Assembly (NCBI GenBank): GCA_003586115.2
Contig: QVOM02000049.1
Coordinates: forward strand, 23,117,765-23,181,764
DNA: 64,000 nt
Origin: Salvator merianae
Taxonomy: Eukaryota > Chordata > Lepidosauria > Squamata > Teiidae
Reading direction: 5' to 3'
The notes beneath the pieces were generated by a model that saw only the letters and a list, made by a program, of their open reading frames with translations, was not told the DNA's origin and ran no database searches. Numbering within the stretch: the first letter of the stretch is position 1; the number at the start of each line of letters is the position of its first letter. The position numbers and the translations under genes were made by a program. Below are positions 35,998-47,799 of this stretch, in pieces.

Positions 35998-36420
35998 AAA
36001 TTCACCTAAACATCGGATTTGTGAAAGTCAAGTTATGGAAGCCTATGGAAAAGGGTAGGTTAGAGGGAAAACTTTGTTTAAACAAATCCTTTTTCTAAAG
36101 GCTTCCCTTAAGGAAAAAGAGCTTAGTGTTTGAAAACGAACCAGTGTTGTGGGGAGGGAAGAGGAGGGAAGAAGCAAAAGAAAATGTACAGGTCTATGAC
36201 AAAGCATAAATATATAAATTGTAATTAGAACTACGGGAGTTATATATTTTATCATTTCTGAATACACAAAAGCCATGAGCCACAAAACATTCAGTTTTGA
36301 AGAATTGCTGTATTTCATATTCTTAGTATTTATGTGATTAAAATCTCAGGGCAAGAATTCCTATGAATTCATATTCCAGTTTACTATGACTTTTAAGATG
36401 ACCATTGACAATGTATGTTT

Positions 36421-36426
36421 ATTAAA
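36421..36426 (+). terminator. IRF4: Candidate polyadenylation signal ATTAAA
   Basis: ATTAAA is followed within about 40 nt by GTGTTTTATTATTTTT-type T-rich sequence, the usual downstream element. Inferred only. Confidence 0.35.
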
Positions 36427-37244
36427 ATGAAAGTGTTTTATTATTTTTATAAGTTTTTTTTCAAGAAAAGGTCTATATTGTCTTCAAAAGAATTTGCAGT
36501 GTACAAGTGTTTTTAAGGAGGTGTGTTTTCTGATATTTTTTATAATTTTTATGATGTTATCAGTTTTGCTCTTCAGGAAAGTGGGTATGAACATAATGTT
36601 CTATTGGGCCATTCAAAACTATTTTCTACATAAATATTTCATAATATAATAACTGTACTATATGTGGACTAAGGTGACATATTAATCTACCCAATTACAG
36701 CTGTTCTGTGCTGTTGCAGAAGTTCTGCCACCACCACTGGCAAACAACCTCCTTATCTGAGCCTGATGATGCTGAAGGGCTTCTATCTCCGTGCCAAGGA
36801 GGCCTCTCTTGGCCTGCTGGGGACTTAAGTGGTCTTTGTGGGAACCATGAAGTGTCCCAGTTCATATGGACCCAGTGTATTTTTGCTTCAGAGCTTGAGG
36901 GGGTGGTTTTCTATTGGTAGGAGAGTTTGCTTCTAAGTGCATTATCTTGGATAGATCACTTTGTGGAAAGGGTAGGAAAGGTCCCATTCAGGTAGTCTAA
37001 CTATGGAGTCTTATGGAATCTAATGGATTCCTGACAGATCTGGATGAGTTTCCAGGCTAATGCTTTGGTTGAAGCTTTGCTGCAATGATGGCAGCAAAGA
37101 AAATTTTCTTTGTCACTGCTGCATCCTCTAGAAACTCACCAGCCTTTTCAGTTTGTTAGGGGCTCACCACTCTGTTACGTTACTGAGCCCTGATTTCTTC
37201 TAAAATATGCTTTGGTGGATTTGCTCTTTAGTTTAAAAATAAAG

Positions 37245-37870
37245 TTGTTTCCACACATGGTGTGGAAAAGGTGGATAGAGAAATACTAACACATAACACT
37301 AGAACCAGGGGACACTGTATGAAGCTGATGAGCAGGAGAGTTAGGACACACAAGGGGAAGTACTTTTTCAGAGGGTTATTTGTCTGTGTAATTTACTACC
37401 AGAAGAGGTGATGACAGTAACCAGCCTGGATAGCTTTAAGAAAGGGTTAGACAAATTCAAGGAGGTCAGACCTATCAATGGCCCTTTCTGCACTTGGCTC
37501 TATTCTGGATCATATCCCAGAACAGGGACCTGCTATCCACATGCTAGTGGAGTTTACAGCAGGCCCTGCATAGGATCTGCCATAGCTCCTACTAGCATGC
37601 AGATGTCAATTCCCTAATCCAGGATATAATCTGGTATAAGGCCAAGTGCAGAAAGGGCCAATGGCTACTAGAATGGAAGCCTAGGTACTGCCTCCAGGTT
37701 GGAGAGACAGGCAGGATGCCTCTAAGGAGGTGAAGGTTTTACCTTCAACTTCTGCCTAAGAACACCCAGAAGCAATTGTTGGACCATTGTGTGAGACAGG
37801 ATGCTGGCCTAGATGGTCTGTGGCCTGATCCAGCCCTGATCCAGGACTCCTCTTATGCTCTTATGGTATT
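37245..37870 (+). mobile_element. CR1-type LINE 3' region interrupted by a MITE
   Basis: The CR1 3' region (CTACCAGAAGAGGTGATGAC, TAGACAAATTCAAGGAGG, then CTCCAGGTTGGAGAGACAGG) ends CTCTTATGCTCTTATGG. It is split by a family 1 MITE at 37480-37659. Confidence 0.8.
37480..37659. mobile_element. 180-bp foldback MITE, family 1, copy C
   Basis: Full-length MITE with AAT at 37477-37479 and 37660-37662. Removing it and one AAT restores TATCAATGGCTACTAG, which matches the CR1 copy at 63145-63393. Confidence 0.93.
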
Positions 37871-38431
37871 ATATGCTACTATTCAGAGTAGCTCTATGAA
37901 GGTATCCACTTCACTGTCCTGTCAGATTAAATGGAATCAGTTTTGGTTAAGCAGTTAAGATCTCAGAATGTGGATAGTCTGCTTGCAAGGGTTTGACTAA
38001 TATGTTTTCTTGACCCCATGCCCTTCTTGGTGAATAAGATCAGATGGAAGAGGAACAGCTGGGTGGGTCCAAGGAGTGATAAATGTTTCTTTGAAGGAGG
38101 GGGATGTGCCATTGTCCTTAAGGAGATCCTAATATATCTACTCCTTGAGAAGCTTTCCTTGGATCATAAAGTGTTAGATTACTATCATCCTATTGCTAGC
38201 AGGACCTCCTGAGGCAAGGTGCTTGACATGGCTGTGGCAATTCAGTCGCAGGCATAAATGAAGAGATGGATTGCCCTTGTACCGTTCAAGTCTGACTTCA
38301 GACCTGGTCCTTGCACCAAAACTGCCTTGGTTGATGGATAATCTTTGCCAGAAGAATGATACGGAAGTGCTATCCTGTCAGATCTCTTGGAACTCTCTGC
38401 CTCTTCTTATAGTGTTGACTGCACTATCTTG

Positions 38432-38640
38432 GGCTGCATTCAGACGTAACTAAAGGGGTGACTTGGAGGCGTCTCATAGTGAGTGGCACTCGTGTTCCCA
38501 AGTCTTTTCTAATCCACCTTTTCTAGCATGGCATGTTCATGAGAAAGGGGAGGGGCAGACCGGTGTGAGAACAGTCCCACCTTGAAGCCATCTCTGAGCC
38601 TCCTCAGAGACACTTTTTTTTGTTGTGTCTGATCACAGCC
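38432..38640. mobile_element. Foldback MITE, family 3, with TTG target duplication
   Basis: GGCTGCATTCAGACGTAAC to TGTCTGATCACAGCC, flanked by TTG at 38429-38431 and 38641-38643. Confidence 0.82.
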
Positions 38641-38644
38641 TTGC

Positions 38645-39812
38645 TTGATCATCTTAGGCAATTGGGACTTAGAGCAGTGGTTCCACTCCTACCTTTAACT
38701 TACATAAATGAGCAGAGGAGGAATGTGTTTCAGTGTTCTGGAAGCTCACATATGGAATTTCTTGGGGTTGGTTGTGTTCCCCATGCTTTTTAATGTGCAT
38801 ATGAGGCCACTGGAAATATTCTTTGGGAGTTCTGGACAGAGTTGGTATCAGTGTACTTCCTCCACCAGCTTTGCATTCTCTTTCACCAAGTTCAGTGAGG
38901 CAGCACAGTCCAATCGCTTAATCAGTGCCTGGAGGCAGTAATGGGCTAGATGCAGACCAATCAACTGACTAGTAAGATGGGGGTGCTTTGTATAAAGGGA
39001 TCTCATGGCCAGTATGTTTAAAACCAGCCTGTTCTGGATGGGACGACACTTTCCTGGAGAAACAGTTATGTAACTTTGGAGTTTTCCTGGATATATCATT
39101 AAACTTGATTCATAGGTGACAGTATTACCAGGAGGACCTGTGTCCATCTCTGGCTGATTCAGTAGCTTTGGACCTTTCAGGACAGAGGTGACTTGACTAA
39201 AGCGATCCATGCTCTGGTAAACTCTGCATTAGACTACTGTAATACATCCTGTGGTGAAGCTTTCCTTGAAGATTGTTCAGAAGCTGGACCTGGTGCAAAA
39301 GGCAGTTGCTCAAATGCTGATGGATGTTTTTGGCTGGACATACATCACATCAGTCCTAAAAGACAGACTCTGATATTCTACATGCTCTCAAGTTCAACTG
39401 AGGTTGTTAGTACTGGGATACAAAACCCTGGACAGCTTGGGATTCCATCATCTGAAGGAGTACCTTCTGTGTGTACCTTCACACCAGTGAAGATCTATCA
39501 GAGAAATCTTCTTGAGAATGCCATCTTCATCTGATGTCTGAGGAGCAGCAGAACCACAAAAGGGCTTTCTCCATGGTTGCCCCCAACTTGTGGAATACCG
39601 TGCCCATTGGTAGGGGCCCATTTTGTTTACTTCTTGGCGCCTTGTTGAGACTCTATGGTTTGCTCAGGCTTTTGGCTAGACTTTTTAATTCAGTAACATC
39701 AGGGCTTTTCATTTGTTTTATGTCATTTTCTACAGTATTTTTACCTGTTGCTAACTTCTTTGGGACTGCTAAGTCTAAGGCAATATACAAATATTAAATA
39801 AACTTCTGGATT
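38645..39812 (+). mobile_element. L2-like LINE remnant (reverse-transcriptase end and tail)
   Basis: Broken frames give LFNVHMRPLEIFFGSSG, then AIHALVNSALDYCN, then RAFSMVAPNLWNTVP. These are typical of the C-terminal end of L2/CR1-type LINE proteins. The tail ends GGCAATATACAAATATTAAATAA. Frameshifts make it a dead copy. Confidence 0.7.
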
Positions 39813-40084
39813 TTCAGTGTGATCTTAGGCATATATGCTTAGAAGTGCACTCCACTGAGTGCTAGGGATTTTATACAGTTTCAGTACAAATATGGTTTAA
39901 GTTGGGTTAATTCATAATTTCAGTGCAATCCCCTTCTGTGCTTAAGACTATGTATCTCCTAAGCATCAGATGGCTATAAAATGTACAAAGAAACATGAAA
40001 TTTGTAAGCACCTGCTAATATGAGAATACAGTAACATCTTAATGCCCAAGAGCATTAAGGGACTTTACAGGGGAAGAATTCCTA

Positions 40085-40362
40085 CAGTGGCTATCTTGGA
40101 AACACACCGTTCTGATCACTTTGCAGGCCAACAGCTCCCTGTTCTTGTTCAGTCATTGAGTATGTGCAGCTCTTCATGACCCCATGGACCACAGCATGCC
40201 AGGTTCCTCTGGCCTCCACTGATTCCTGGAGTTTGCCAAGCTCATGCTCATTGCTTCCATGACACTGTCTATCCATCTCATCCTCTGTTGTCTCCTTCTC
40301 CCTTTGCCTTCCATCTTTTCCACCATCAAAGTCTTTTCCAATGAATCCTGTCTCCTCCTTAT
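40085..40362 (-). mobile_element. BovB fragment, left part
   Basis: Matches the first part of 30600-31620 (TGGCTATCTTGGAAACACAC, GACCCCATGGACCACAGCAT, CATCTCATCCTCTGTTGTC). Interrupted at 40363. Confidence 0.85.
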
Positions 40363-40934
40363 GGGCCTTTTCGCCCTGAGCTCGGTAGACCGTTCCCAGT
40401 AGTTGGCTTCGAACCGGAGAGGTTGGAGAGCGCTGGCTGCCATTCGCACTCCCGGCCAGAGGAATGAGCCTGAAGCCAACCAGCAGAGGGAACAGTGCGA
40501 ATGGCAGCCGGTAGTTCGGTACCCACTTCGCACCCGCTTCGTACCCACTTCGCACCTTCGCACCCACTTCGTACCCAGAGGGCTCGTTACGGAGCCGGCT
40601 TCGTAACGGCAGCTTGGCTGCCAAGCCCAAAGGGCTATCCCGGGTACGAAGCATCATACCAGGGTACGAAAACTTCGTACCGGGGTACGAAGCAGCAGAC
40701 CACGCATGCGTAGCCGCACCAGCCACGCCCGACGCCGTTGCAAACAGTGCGAAAGCACCGTGCCCGATCTTCGCTCCATCGCGCAGGTCGGGATGTGTCT
40801 AGCCTTACCCAACATCAGGTTCGAATCGGGTACGAAGTGGTTCGGATCGGGTGAGGCACGCGCCCGCGGCAGTGCGAAAGCTCCGTTCTAGCGAACGGAC
40901 AAGAACGTTCCATGCGCACTGTGCGAACAGGCCC
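40363..40934. mobile_element. 572-bp CpG-rich MITE-like element inside BovB
   Basis: Ends GGGCCTTTTCG and CGAACAGGCCC. The interior has many TTCGYACC/GGTACGAA motifs in both directions and very high CpG density. BovB sequence resumes on its right (40935 on). No coding capacity. Confidence 0.75.
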
Positions 40935-40975
40935 ATTGTGGCCAAAATATTTGAGCTTCAGCTCCTAGTTGTTTT
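40935..40975 (-). mobile_element. BovB fragment, right part
   Basis: TGTGGCCAAAATATTTGAGC continues the BovB alignment (compare TGTGGCCAAAGGATTTGAGC in the copy near 30876). Confidence 0.75.
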
Positions 40976-41989
40976 TTTAATCTTCACCAGCGAAATGTGT
41001 AGTGAAGAAAAGTTAAAACTCCATTATTCCCTTAGAAAGTAAAATGGAAATTTATTTCATGGAAGCTGGTGGCTGCTTACATGCAATATGTAGCCTGAAA
41101 TACAAGTGAATAAGGCAGGGCTCTGAGATTTCTGTCTGTTTAATTACATAATTCTAGGGGGGAGGCAATAAAAATTATTTTTAATTCGAGGGGAAGCTCA
41201 AATCTGCTAATAAAGATTAGATTAAGGACTTAGCTTTTAACTACTTTAGGATTGTAGTCTTATGTCAATGCCATTTGACATTACTTTGAAAGTAAATGGT
41301 AGACTATAATTTGGGTTATTTGGGTTAACAGTAAAACAGAGTAAAGCAAGAAGCTAGAATTTCTGGTAAGAACCAAAGCAGAATTCTCTGAATCAGAGAA
41401 AGGTATCTTTGTGAGTACTACAGTTTAAAAAATAGGGGTAGCTCTTTTCCTTCCCTGGATTAAAATGCTGTATAATCATCTCCCCCATTAAAAGTGTTGT
41501 GATCAAAATTCTAATCAGGGGACAGATAAATTGTGTGTAATTAACTGTCTATTTATACTTCAATGCCCCCTTTCTCTATAATGCATACATCTTGAAAGTA
41601 CCAGCTGCCTGGTACGTGCCTCTTGGTATGTTTGGGCTGCAGTCCTTATCATACTAGGCATGTAGTGACAGCTGACAATATTAGTGTTAATGCTGATGGT
41701 GAAGAAGAGAAAGAGGGTTTATGTTGCTGTTTTGGTAGCAAGCAGATTTCATACAGTATTCGATCCACTCAGGAAAGTTTCTTTGAGTGATTCTGCACTG
41801 TCCAGGACAGCAACCATACCAGAAACCTCCCTTCGGCACACTGGTACAGTCTAAGGGAGCTCCTCACCCATGAGAGCAGAACAAAGTATTGGTTAAATCA
41901 TTTACTTTTTAGGGCTGCAACAAATACTTGTTACTTATTACATTTACTCATCCTTGAGATAAGAGCAATATTTGTTACATTGTTTTTTG

Positions 41990-42122
41990 GCTTTATCTAA
42001 CTCAGAAAATCCACCGTTGAGTTAGATAATGGGGAAAGAAAACATCTAATCACTTTACTGGTGGATTTGTCCACTCTGAAGATGGACTGAAGCTGTTTTA
42101 AAACTTAGGTGTGAACACAGCC
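41990..42122. mobile_element. Foldback MITE, family 2, 5'-truncated
   Basis: TCTAACTCAGAAAATCCACC to AGGTGTGAACACAGCC; the 5' end is missing. Confidence 0.65.
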
Positions 42123-42130
42123 TAAGTCTA

Positions 42131-42344
42131 GGACTGCATTCACAGCTAAGTTTTAATCCAGCTCCAGTCCATTTTCAGAATGAGGGGATACATCAGCAAA
42201 CAGACTCATCATCTTCTTTTCACGTTATCTAACCCAAAGGTGGATTTTCTGAGTTAGAGAATGCCAGAAGAAAACAGTCTGTCACTTCACTGATGTGTTC
42301 TCTCTCTCAGAAAGTGAGCTGAAGCTGGATGTTGAATGCAGCTC
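42131..42344. mobile_element. Foldback MITE, family 2
   Basis: GGACTGCATTCACAGCTAAG to GTTGAATGCAGCTC, 8 bp after the previous copy. Confidence 0.72.
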
Positions 42345-43667
42345 TGGTGATTGCACCTCTTTCTGATATGGGACAGATTATTTAAAGAATTATACAAGGA
42401 GCACGCTGATTCAAATTACATAACTGGGAAAGAAAAAAAATGTTGATTTCAAGGAAAGAGAAGAACTACATATGTCCCTATAGAGTATGGGTGGTACACT
42501 TAGTAACATGCTTTATAATAGATTGGAAATCTGTTACTTATACACTGTACAGAGCTGTGGCCAGTTTTAAAAAGTATATTCTTTCTCCCATCTTCAAACT
42601 AGTGAGCAATCACTTTGTTTTAAAAAGGGAATTCTTAAAATAGCTGTAGCTGAAGTAAGAGAGACAGAAAACTAAACTGGTGCTCATGTTGCTGGCTGGT
42701 ATTTTTGACAAATGGGCTCTTTTAGCTGTGAAAAAGAACAGAAGCGGCAGCAACTTTGACTGCTGAAGATATATCAACAACCTAGGTGGTAAGAAATTAG
42801 AGTATTAAGAGTTGAACTGTGTTAAGTGTGTTTCCAAATATAACACTCTTGCCCTTCTTCTTAAATGAAGGTGAGAGTCAAACATTAGCAGCTTGTTTTA
42901 GGAATGTTACTTTGGTGACAGTTGTGACACACAGTATGTCTTGAACATGATAGGAAACGAATGTATCATTTTTTTGCACCATCAGACCAGTTATTAATGG
43001 TCATGTTTACCTATATTTTAATCTAGTCCAAGTTTGTTACCACTAGGTACCATTGGCCTGGAAAGATAGCTTCTAGATTTATGTTACATGCAAGTACATG
43101 TGACAAAGCCTCATGCTTTTTAAAATTCAAATAACCTTAGAATTTTAATATTGCACCAGGGAGGGAAATGCATTGCTGAATTCATTTTTCTGGGGAATTT
43201 CTCACTCACAGTAACCTTTCTAGCTGCTTCCCTATGCAGTGGTCCACCTACATGCCCATATTACATTTGGAAGCTTGTAGTGAGAAAACCTATAGCGGGG
43301 GATTCGGGGATGAAGAACAGGCACCATCATGAAGATCTATTCCTTCACCTCAAAATCATGCCCATTTGAATCTTTTTGTTAGTGAAGAGGAAGTCATGAA
43401 TTTGTTAGGAGGCATTTCTGTGCTACATATTAGCAGAAGTTTAAATATCTAAATGAACTACAGATTGTTTGGCTTTTCATATTTTCTCTATTTTTGGACA
43501 AATTATATTCCATTTCTAAAATCACCTTTGGGCAAGTTCTAAAATGGCTATTGAAAACAATTTCCCTATAACGATGCTTGAGGCTTATTACATTCAAGAG
43601 GTTTTACAGTACTCCCAAATAAAGTGCATAGGAATACAATGGGATAGCCTTTTGAGTAAACATTTAG

Positions 43668-44335
43668 GCACTATCCACATGGAGGGGCGAGCTAGTGTTT
43701 TTCTAATATAGCACTCCTCTCCCTGCACGTTAAGAATAGCACTATGCACCTAGTGCTATTTGTAATGCGTCAGCATGGTATCTGCAGACCACTGCAGGCT
43801 CCGGGCATCAAAATTGAAGTTGGGGAATCCCCAGCTGCAATCATGATGGCAGGAAGCGGGATGGCCCCCACTGTTACAACTGAAGCTGAGGAGTCTTCAT
43901 CTGCAATCTCAATAGCAAGGCCAGCCCAGCCCAGCCCGCCTCCCGGCTGTCAAGATTACAGTTTGGGATTCCCCAGCTTTGGTTCTGATTGTGGGGGAGG
44001 TGTCAAGCACAGGAAATGGCTCCTGGTATTCAAGGAGTCCATGACGGCTGCCGAGGAGTCAGGTAAGTCCCCTCGAGCGGCAGCTGCCACTGTGAAAGGG
44101 GGGTAGAATGAAGAGCTGTGAGAACAACTCACCCTAGTTTGATGTACAGCACGCTATGAGCGCTTACGGCAGCGTGGCAAGGGGACGATTGCTGTGTCCG
44201 TGTGGACGCTGCACTTATCCTGCATGCTGAATGTGCCGTGAGGGTTGTGTGGGCCCTGTGCCCTTATGACACCATCACAGTGCCATAAAGGCACCGGGCG
44301 GATTCTGCTTAAATCATTTTAACATCTGCAGACTG
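43668..44335. repeat. GC-richer segment with two NF-kB-type motifs
   Basis: A GC-rich patch in AT-rich DNA starting near TAGGCACTATCCACATGG. It contains GGGGAATCCCC (43822-43832) and GGGATTCCCC (43975-43984) inside two similar, inverted copies of a TTGAAGTTGGGGAATCCCCAG-like unit. A 120-codon frame here is low-complexity and not recognisable. It may be a decayed DNA transposon. Confidence 0.35.
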
Positions 44336-45177
44336 CGGTTGACTATCAGTTGCAAACAAATCATGTGAATTCCAGAACCCAGATCAGGTCAAGTTCAAAT
44401 CTGGCAAGGAACCCACTGTAAGCCTTATACAGGCTGTGATACTAAACAACACTAAATGTACAAATTGATGAATGTAAAGCATGGTGCCAAAGTGAAGAAG
44501 GCACCTACCTGCCCCCAAATTAAAATGCTTTCTCTTTCTCATGTATGACATGGCGTTAAAATACTCTTGTATAGAGATTTTTGTTACTTGAATTAAAAAT
44601 AGCAAAAAAGTAAATAAAATAGAGCACATGGACTTCTCCAAATGCCAAAAATTGTATTATTTCTCTCAGTCCATCTTCACATATTGCATACATCTTTGAA
44701 TGTATAAATAATGCACATTTAAAAACTGTTCAGATTACGTAAAAGCTGCATTGCTTTTCCAGTGCCATTTAATCAGGGTATATAAAATAAAATGGCAGCT
44801 TTTTATTTTTTTTTATTTTTAGAATTAGCCATAAATAGTAGTTAGGCATAAGTAGATTTAATGTTCAGAATTGTATCAACAATGCTTTCTGCACCAAGAT
44901 CTCAAGAGTCAAAAGCACATCTAACCACCGAGATAAAAGAAAGGCTCATCTATCTTCTTGTCACAGCTCAGTGGCAGGGAAATTGCCTGTGTCCCCATCT
45001 GAACAGGATTATGGATCACTATGGGCATAATCCAGCCAAAGTTTTGACATTGTGGGGAGTCTGGCATTTCTCCATGGAAATAAACAAGATTGGTTTGGCC
45101 AGATCCTGTCTGATGTGTGCTTTTAAACCGTCCGTGGACTCAATGTGATTGCTCTTAGGTAGTTAGATTGTCTCAAA

Positions 45178-45359
45178 GACCCTTTCTGCACTGGGTCTCA
45201 TTCTAGATTATATCCTGGAATAGGGACTTGCCATCCGCATGCTAGTGTAGACTATATATCAGGCTCTGGGTGGGTCCTGCCATAGCCTGCACCAACAGAC
45301 GGATGGAAGGTCCCTATTCTGGGATATAATCTGAAATAAGGCCCAGTGCAGAAAGGGCC
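45178..45359. mobile_element. 182-bp foldback MITE, family 1, copy D
   Basis: GACCCTTTCTGCACTGG to CCAGTGCAGAAAGGGCC; AAA at 45175-45177 and 45360-45362. Confidence 0.88.
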
Positions 45360-46007
45360 AAAGTTGTTCCACATTTCTTAGAACTGTTTTCACATGTACT
45401 AAAATCTGGGTTTTTTTATACAACGCTGTTACACAAAATACTGGGTCTTGATAGACAACTTTGTGATCATACCTTTCTGTGCACAGCAGGTAAAAGTGGG
45501 TAAACAAAAGATGGATGGACTATTGGACAAGAGTTTTTGCAACAGGCAGTTTTCGTGGACTGGGGCTGTGCCAACGTCTGCTGTACATGTCACATTTTAA
45601 TTTTAATGTTTTAGCCAGTTAACGGATGCAATGACTTTTTCAGATGTGCTATGCACAGTGGGTGTGGACAGACACAAACAATTACAAATAAAGCTGGAAA
45701 TGTTCCCAGCAGATAAATGTATATGCATTATAAAGAGTAAAGTGTTTTTAAACTTGAATTTTAAGACATGGTATTGAAAAAGAAAGGGATTTAACTTTTA
45801 TCTTTTTTTCCACTGTGCTTTCAAACACACAAGCATAGAAAGCTTCTGACTGGCTTCCTGCTGCTGGGTTATTTCTTTTCCTGAGGTCTATTCTCTTCCT
45901 GCTGTTGAAATCTCAAGTGTTCTACCCTCTGCAGTTCTCGTAATACGGAGGATTTTTCCATATATAAAAGATGCTTTCTGGTAAGATATGGCATGAACTG
46001 GTACAAT

Positions 46008-46188
46008 GGCCCTTTCTGTGCTGGGCCTTATTCCAGATTATATCCCAGAATAAGGACCTGCCATCCAAATGGTGGGGCGGGCTTCAGCAGACCCTTCCTG
46101 AGGTCTGCCACAGTCTGCACTAGTATGTTGATATCAGGTCCCCATTCCAGGATATAATCTGAGAAAAAGGTTCAGTGCAGAACGGGCC
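46008..46188. mobile_element. 181-bp foldback MITE, family 1, copy E
   Basis: GGCCCTTTCTGTGCTGG to TTCAGTGCAGAACGGGCC; AAT at 46005-46007 and 46189-46191. Confidence 0.88.
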
Positions 46189-46191
46189 AAT

Positions 46192-47185
46192 GTTTCATTA
46201 AAACATCACATAAGCATCTAAACTTGAAAGTGCTGAATACTGAACCATACCTGGGAAGAAATGCAGTTAAATGAAATGAATTTTACTCCAGGTATATATA
46301 CATGGAGTTTTGTGGATGAGAAGTTTTCAGGGGCACAGCTGCCATTGAGTGGGGTGTTTGGCAGGCCGATGAGTTTGGCATTTATCATGGTACTCTGTGC
46401 ATGTTCTCTGGATAGTATGACTGGCTCATTTTCTTTCCTTTGCAAGGTACTCATTCTACCCCAGGTATACCCCTGATAGTACTCTCCAGTGATTACTGCT
46501 GCGTCTTGGCTGCTATACAAAGCTAATCACTTTGAATGTAATCTTGACAAGCACGTTCAGAAGCATGTAGGCACTGCTAACCTCAGTGAACCCACGGAAA
46601 GATATAGTGGTCATCTTCGTGCCATTGCAGTGACATGCCACCCAAGTCATCTCTATTTTAAGTTGACAGATTTCTGGAAAAAACAGTGGATACATTTGGC
46701 CTTTCAAATGGGCAGACATACGGTGTTTACATCAGCATTTGTCACTGCCTGGAGGTGGGGAAACACCATCATGCCTCATCAAACATCTTTCAGGAAAAGA
46801 AAACCACTGCCTACAGATTACTAGTTAAATCAACAGTTTGTACGTACCGTAAATGTAAGCTTTCATTTTCAAAGTGGCTCCAGTCAGCTTGCTTAACTTA
46901 CTTGACTCTCATTGGTTGCTCTGAAAACTGTGTTAAAAACACAGGGATTCACTGTCTGGAAATCAGGTTATCGGAAAGAGCTCCTTTACCATTAAGGTCT
47001 ACGTGGAAGAAAGAATGTCAGGATCTACTGAAATTCCCTTTTATGCAGCTAAGGTTCAGGGCCCAATCCTTTCTTCCTCACTTGGCCACTCTATTCAACT
47101 TGCATTTCTTATTTAGTTATCTATGTCTTCTCTGCTTCCTTTCCTTTTTTAAAAACATATGGTCTTTATTATGAGTATTTCTGTT
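46192..47185. other. Downstream flank, no recognised feature
   Basis: Frames up to about 160 codons occur, but none resembles a known protein and no splice-bounded exon stands out. Confidence 0.4.
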
Positions 47186-47189
47186 AAGA

Positions 47190-47766
47190 TTTCTATGCTG
47201 CCCTTTACCAAAATCTCAGGGCAGTGAACAAAATAACACCCCATAGAATCATGAATTTTGCAGGCATTCACAGAATCCATAAACTGCAAGATAAAATCAT
47301 TTGGACACTACAACAGGAGGAAGTATCCAAGTAAACTCCAAAAACCAGGTGGAGCAAATGTGTTTTTAGCAAGGTCAGAAGGATCTCAACATTTGTGCCT
47401 GGTGTATCTCAGGGGAAGGACACGCCAAAATCTGGAGGCTGCCACCCAGAAATCCTTCTCTCTAGCAGCTGACCAAAGGGCCTCCTGAGGTAATGAAATC
47501 TGGAGGAGGGATTTGTTAGAAGATTTTGACTGGCAAGTTGTATGGAAGGAGGCATTCCCTCAGATTTTTGGGATCCAAGTTGTTAGGGCTTTAACCATCA
47601 GAATCAAAACCTTGAATTGGGCTCTGAAGTGAACTGGCAGCAAATGCAGTGGACATTCAAGGACCAGGAAAATGCGATTCTGGCCAGAAATTCTCATTAA
47701 CCAAGTCAGACAGTATGGAAATCTGCTAAGGTTTATCTCATGAACACTGTCTTGGCTATTTTGCAT
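47190..47766 (-). mobile_element. L2/CR1-like LINE remnant (reverse)
   Basis: On the minus strand LHLLPVHFRAQFKVLILMVK matches the well-known C-terminal motif of L2/CR1 LINE proteins (LPV.FR.QFKVL). The 3' tail on that strand reads through CACTGCCCTGAGATTTTGG. Frames are broken. Confidence 0.6.
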
Positions 47767-47799
47767 CCAAAGGCTCTTTACTGAGAAGTTGAGGCCTTG

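Larger units (their letters stand above)
35262..36450 (+). other. IRF4: IRF4 3' UTR (probable) with candidate poly(A) signal
   Basis: The stretch after the stop is AT-rich and not coding. It contains a MITE-like insertion at 35533-35997. ATTAAA at 36421-36426, followed by a T/GT-rich run, is the best nearby polyadenylation signal; AATAAA at 37238-37243 is a later option. Mammalian IRF4 has a long 3' UTR, so the true end may lie further on. Confidence 0.5.

Noticed and set aside
43744..44106. 120-codon frame in the GC-rich downstream patch
   Set aside because: Low-complexity Ala/Ser/Gly/Pro content inside an inverted repeat-like segment; no recognised family.
46218..47174. Frames of 100-162 codons on both strands
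   Set aside because: No family resemblance and no suitable splice sites seen; frames of this length occur by chance in DNA of this size.
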